NCBI GenBank assembly: GCA_017543645.1
Contig: JAFYFR010000012.1
Span: 1 to 7,234 of the forward strand
Direction of reading: 5' to 3'
Length of the DNA stretch: 7,234 nucleotides
Source of the DNA: Bacteroidales bacterium
GTDB lineage: Bacteria; Bacteroidota; Bacteroidia; Bacteroidales; UBA3824
Below are positions 6,623 to 7,234 of this stretch, one piece after another (position 1 is the stretch's first letter; each line of letters starts with the position of its first letter). Under the pieces are notes generated by a model, which was not told the origin of the DNA, searched no databases, and was given only the letters and a program-made list of their open reading frames with translations. The translations under genes were made by a program, and so were the position numbers.

Positions 6623-7177
6623 ATGAAAAAACTCGCAAGAATCGCAGCATTGCTCATAATCGCAATAGCCGCATACCAGACTGTAGGATGCTCGTCATCA
6701 AGCAAGGTACAATCTTCATCCAAAACCCCCAGCAGCAACAAGGCTGAATATCAGAAATATAGCACCAAGTTGCACACACAGTTCAAAGGAACTGAAGACC
6801 TCGCCCTGCTCAAAGAAATATCGGAATGGATAGGAACGCCCTACAAATACGGAGCAAACCAAAAAGGAGTTGGAACAGACTGCAGCGGTTTCGTAACACA
6901 GGTTTACAAAAGAGTTTACGGCATCCAGCTCAACCGTTCATCGTACGACATTATCAAAAATGTTGACGTAGTAAGCCGTAACAATATGAAATGCGGTGAT
7001 ATTCTGTTCTTTGCCGACGACAAAGGCAAGATTTACCACGTGGGCATCTACCTCGGTCAAGACAATTTTGCGCACGCCGCCACCACCAAAAACGTAGGTG
7101 TAAAGGTAGAAACCCTCAATTTACAATACTACAAAGACCATTTTCACAAAGCTGGACGTGTAAAAGGCATGAAATAA
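6623..7177 (+). CDS. NlpC/P60 family cysteine peptidase, probable lipoprotein
   Basis: NlpC/P60 enzymes cleave peptide bonds in peptidoglycan stems, usually between D-Glu (or its iso form) and diaminopimelate. The 184-aa product has an N-terminal export signal (residues 1-22) ending TVGC, a loose lipobox that would make C23 the lipidated residue, followed by a serine-rich linker (24-38). The catalytic domain covers about residues 60-180, with C87 in TDCSGFV, H139 in YHVGIYLG, and H151 in FAHAATTKNVGV as the third polar residue. RSSYD (105-109) and CGDILFF (124-130) are also typical. All catalytic residues are intact. Residues after C23 are SSSSK, without the acidic residues that favour surface export of Bacteroidota lipoproteins, so it may face the periplasm. 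It starts one base after the DUF5063 stop, and is the last gene of the trio within the window. The TAA stop at 7175-7177 is followed by 57 AT-rich bases. Confidence 0.95.
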   Translation: MKKLARIAALLIIAIAAYQTVGCSSSSKVQSSSKTPSSNKAEYQKYSTKLHTQFKGTEDLALLKEISEWIGTPYKYGANQKGVGTDCSGFVTQVYKRVYGIQLNRSSYDIIKNVDVVSRNNMKCGDILFFADDKGKIYHVGIYLGQDNFAHAATTKNVGVKVETLNLQYYKDHFHKAGRVKGMK

Positions 7178-7234
7178 CACACTAACAATCAGAGCTGAAA
7201 ACACGTTGGCAAAAAAATTTCAAAAAAAATCAAA

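Noticed and set aside
7178..7234. AT-rich tail with TTG at 7206-7208 as the -33 part of a promoter for a gene beyond the window
   Set aside because: The matching -7 position would fall at or past the window edge, so it cannot be judged.

Overview
The window looks like a chromosomal segment from a member of the Bacteroidales (Bacteroidota), probably an uncultured or little-studied one. Four things point this way: a PorU-type sortase of the type IX secretion system (T9SS); a DUF5063 protein, a family I know from Bacteroidota; promoters of the Bacteroidota TAnnTTTG type; and starts preceded by A-rich sequence rather than a Shine-Dalgarno box. Signal peptides end in A|Q, common in this phylum. 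The species cannot be named from the sequence. There are no RNA genes, insertion sequences, CRISPR arrays or phage genes, so this reads as ordinary housekeeping and envelope DNA with some poorly characterised envelope genes.

Left arm (bases 1-3728, minus strand). Read in the direction of transcription, this holds a possible 41-residue single-pass membrane protein (not recognised), then cca (CCA-adding tRNA nucleotidyltransferase, complete, 479 aa), then porU (first 711 residues; its 3' end runs off the left edge). The porU start is a GTG inside the last codons of cca, an 8-base overlap, so the two are almost certainly cotranscribed and probably translationally coupled. In other T9SS genomes porV often follows porU, so it may lie just outside the window.

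Divergent region (3568-3888). This AT-rich stretch of 321 bases carries a good TAnnTTTG box for each flanking gene, the small ORF, and an inverted duplication in which a promoter-like block ending in ATTTGCACA occurs once on each strand. It looks like a two-way promoter, with one arm serving the right-hand gene and the other possibly the small ORF plus cca-porU.

Right arm (3889-7177, plus strand). First comes a secreted protein of 492 aa made of seven repeats of about 52 residues (predicted seven-bladed beta-propeller) and a beta-rich C-terminal domain. After an 88-base gap follow three packed genes with gaps of 5 and 1 bases: an exported 177-aa protein with two SPOR-like repeats, a cytoplasmic acidic DUF5063 protein, and an NlpC/P60 cysteine peptidase that is probably a lipoprotein. 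A SPOR-like protein beside an NlpC/P60 enzyme suggests peptidoglycan binding and cleavage, but this is inference. The last 57 bases are AT-rich and hold no gene I can support.

I see no clearly new defence or mobile system. The items most worth a second look are the 41-aa membrane ORF, the inverted promoter duplication, the SPOR-like duplicated protein, and the propeller protein without an obvious T9SS sorting domain.
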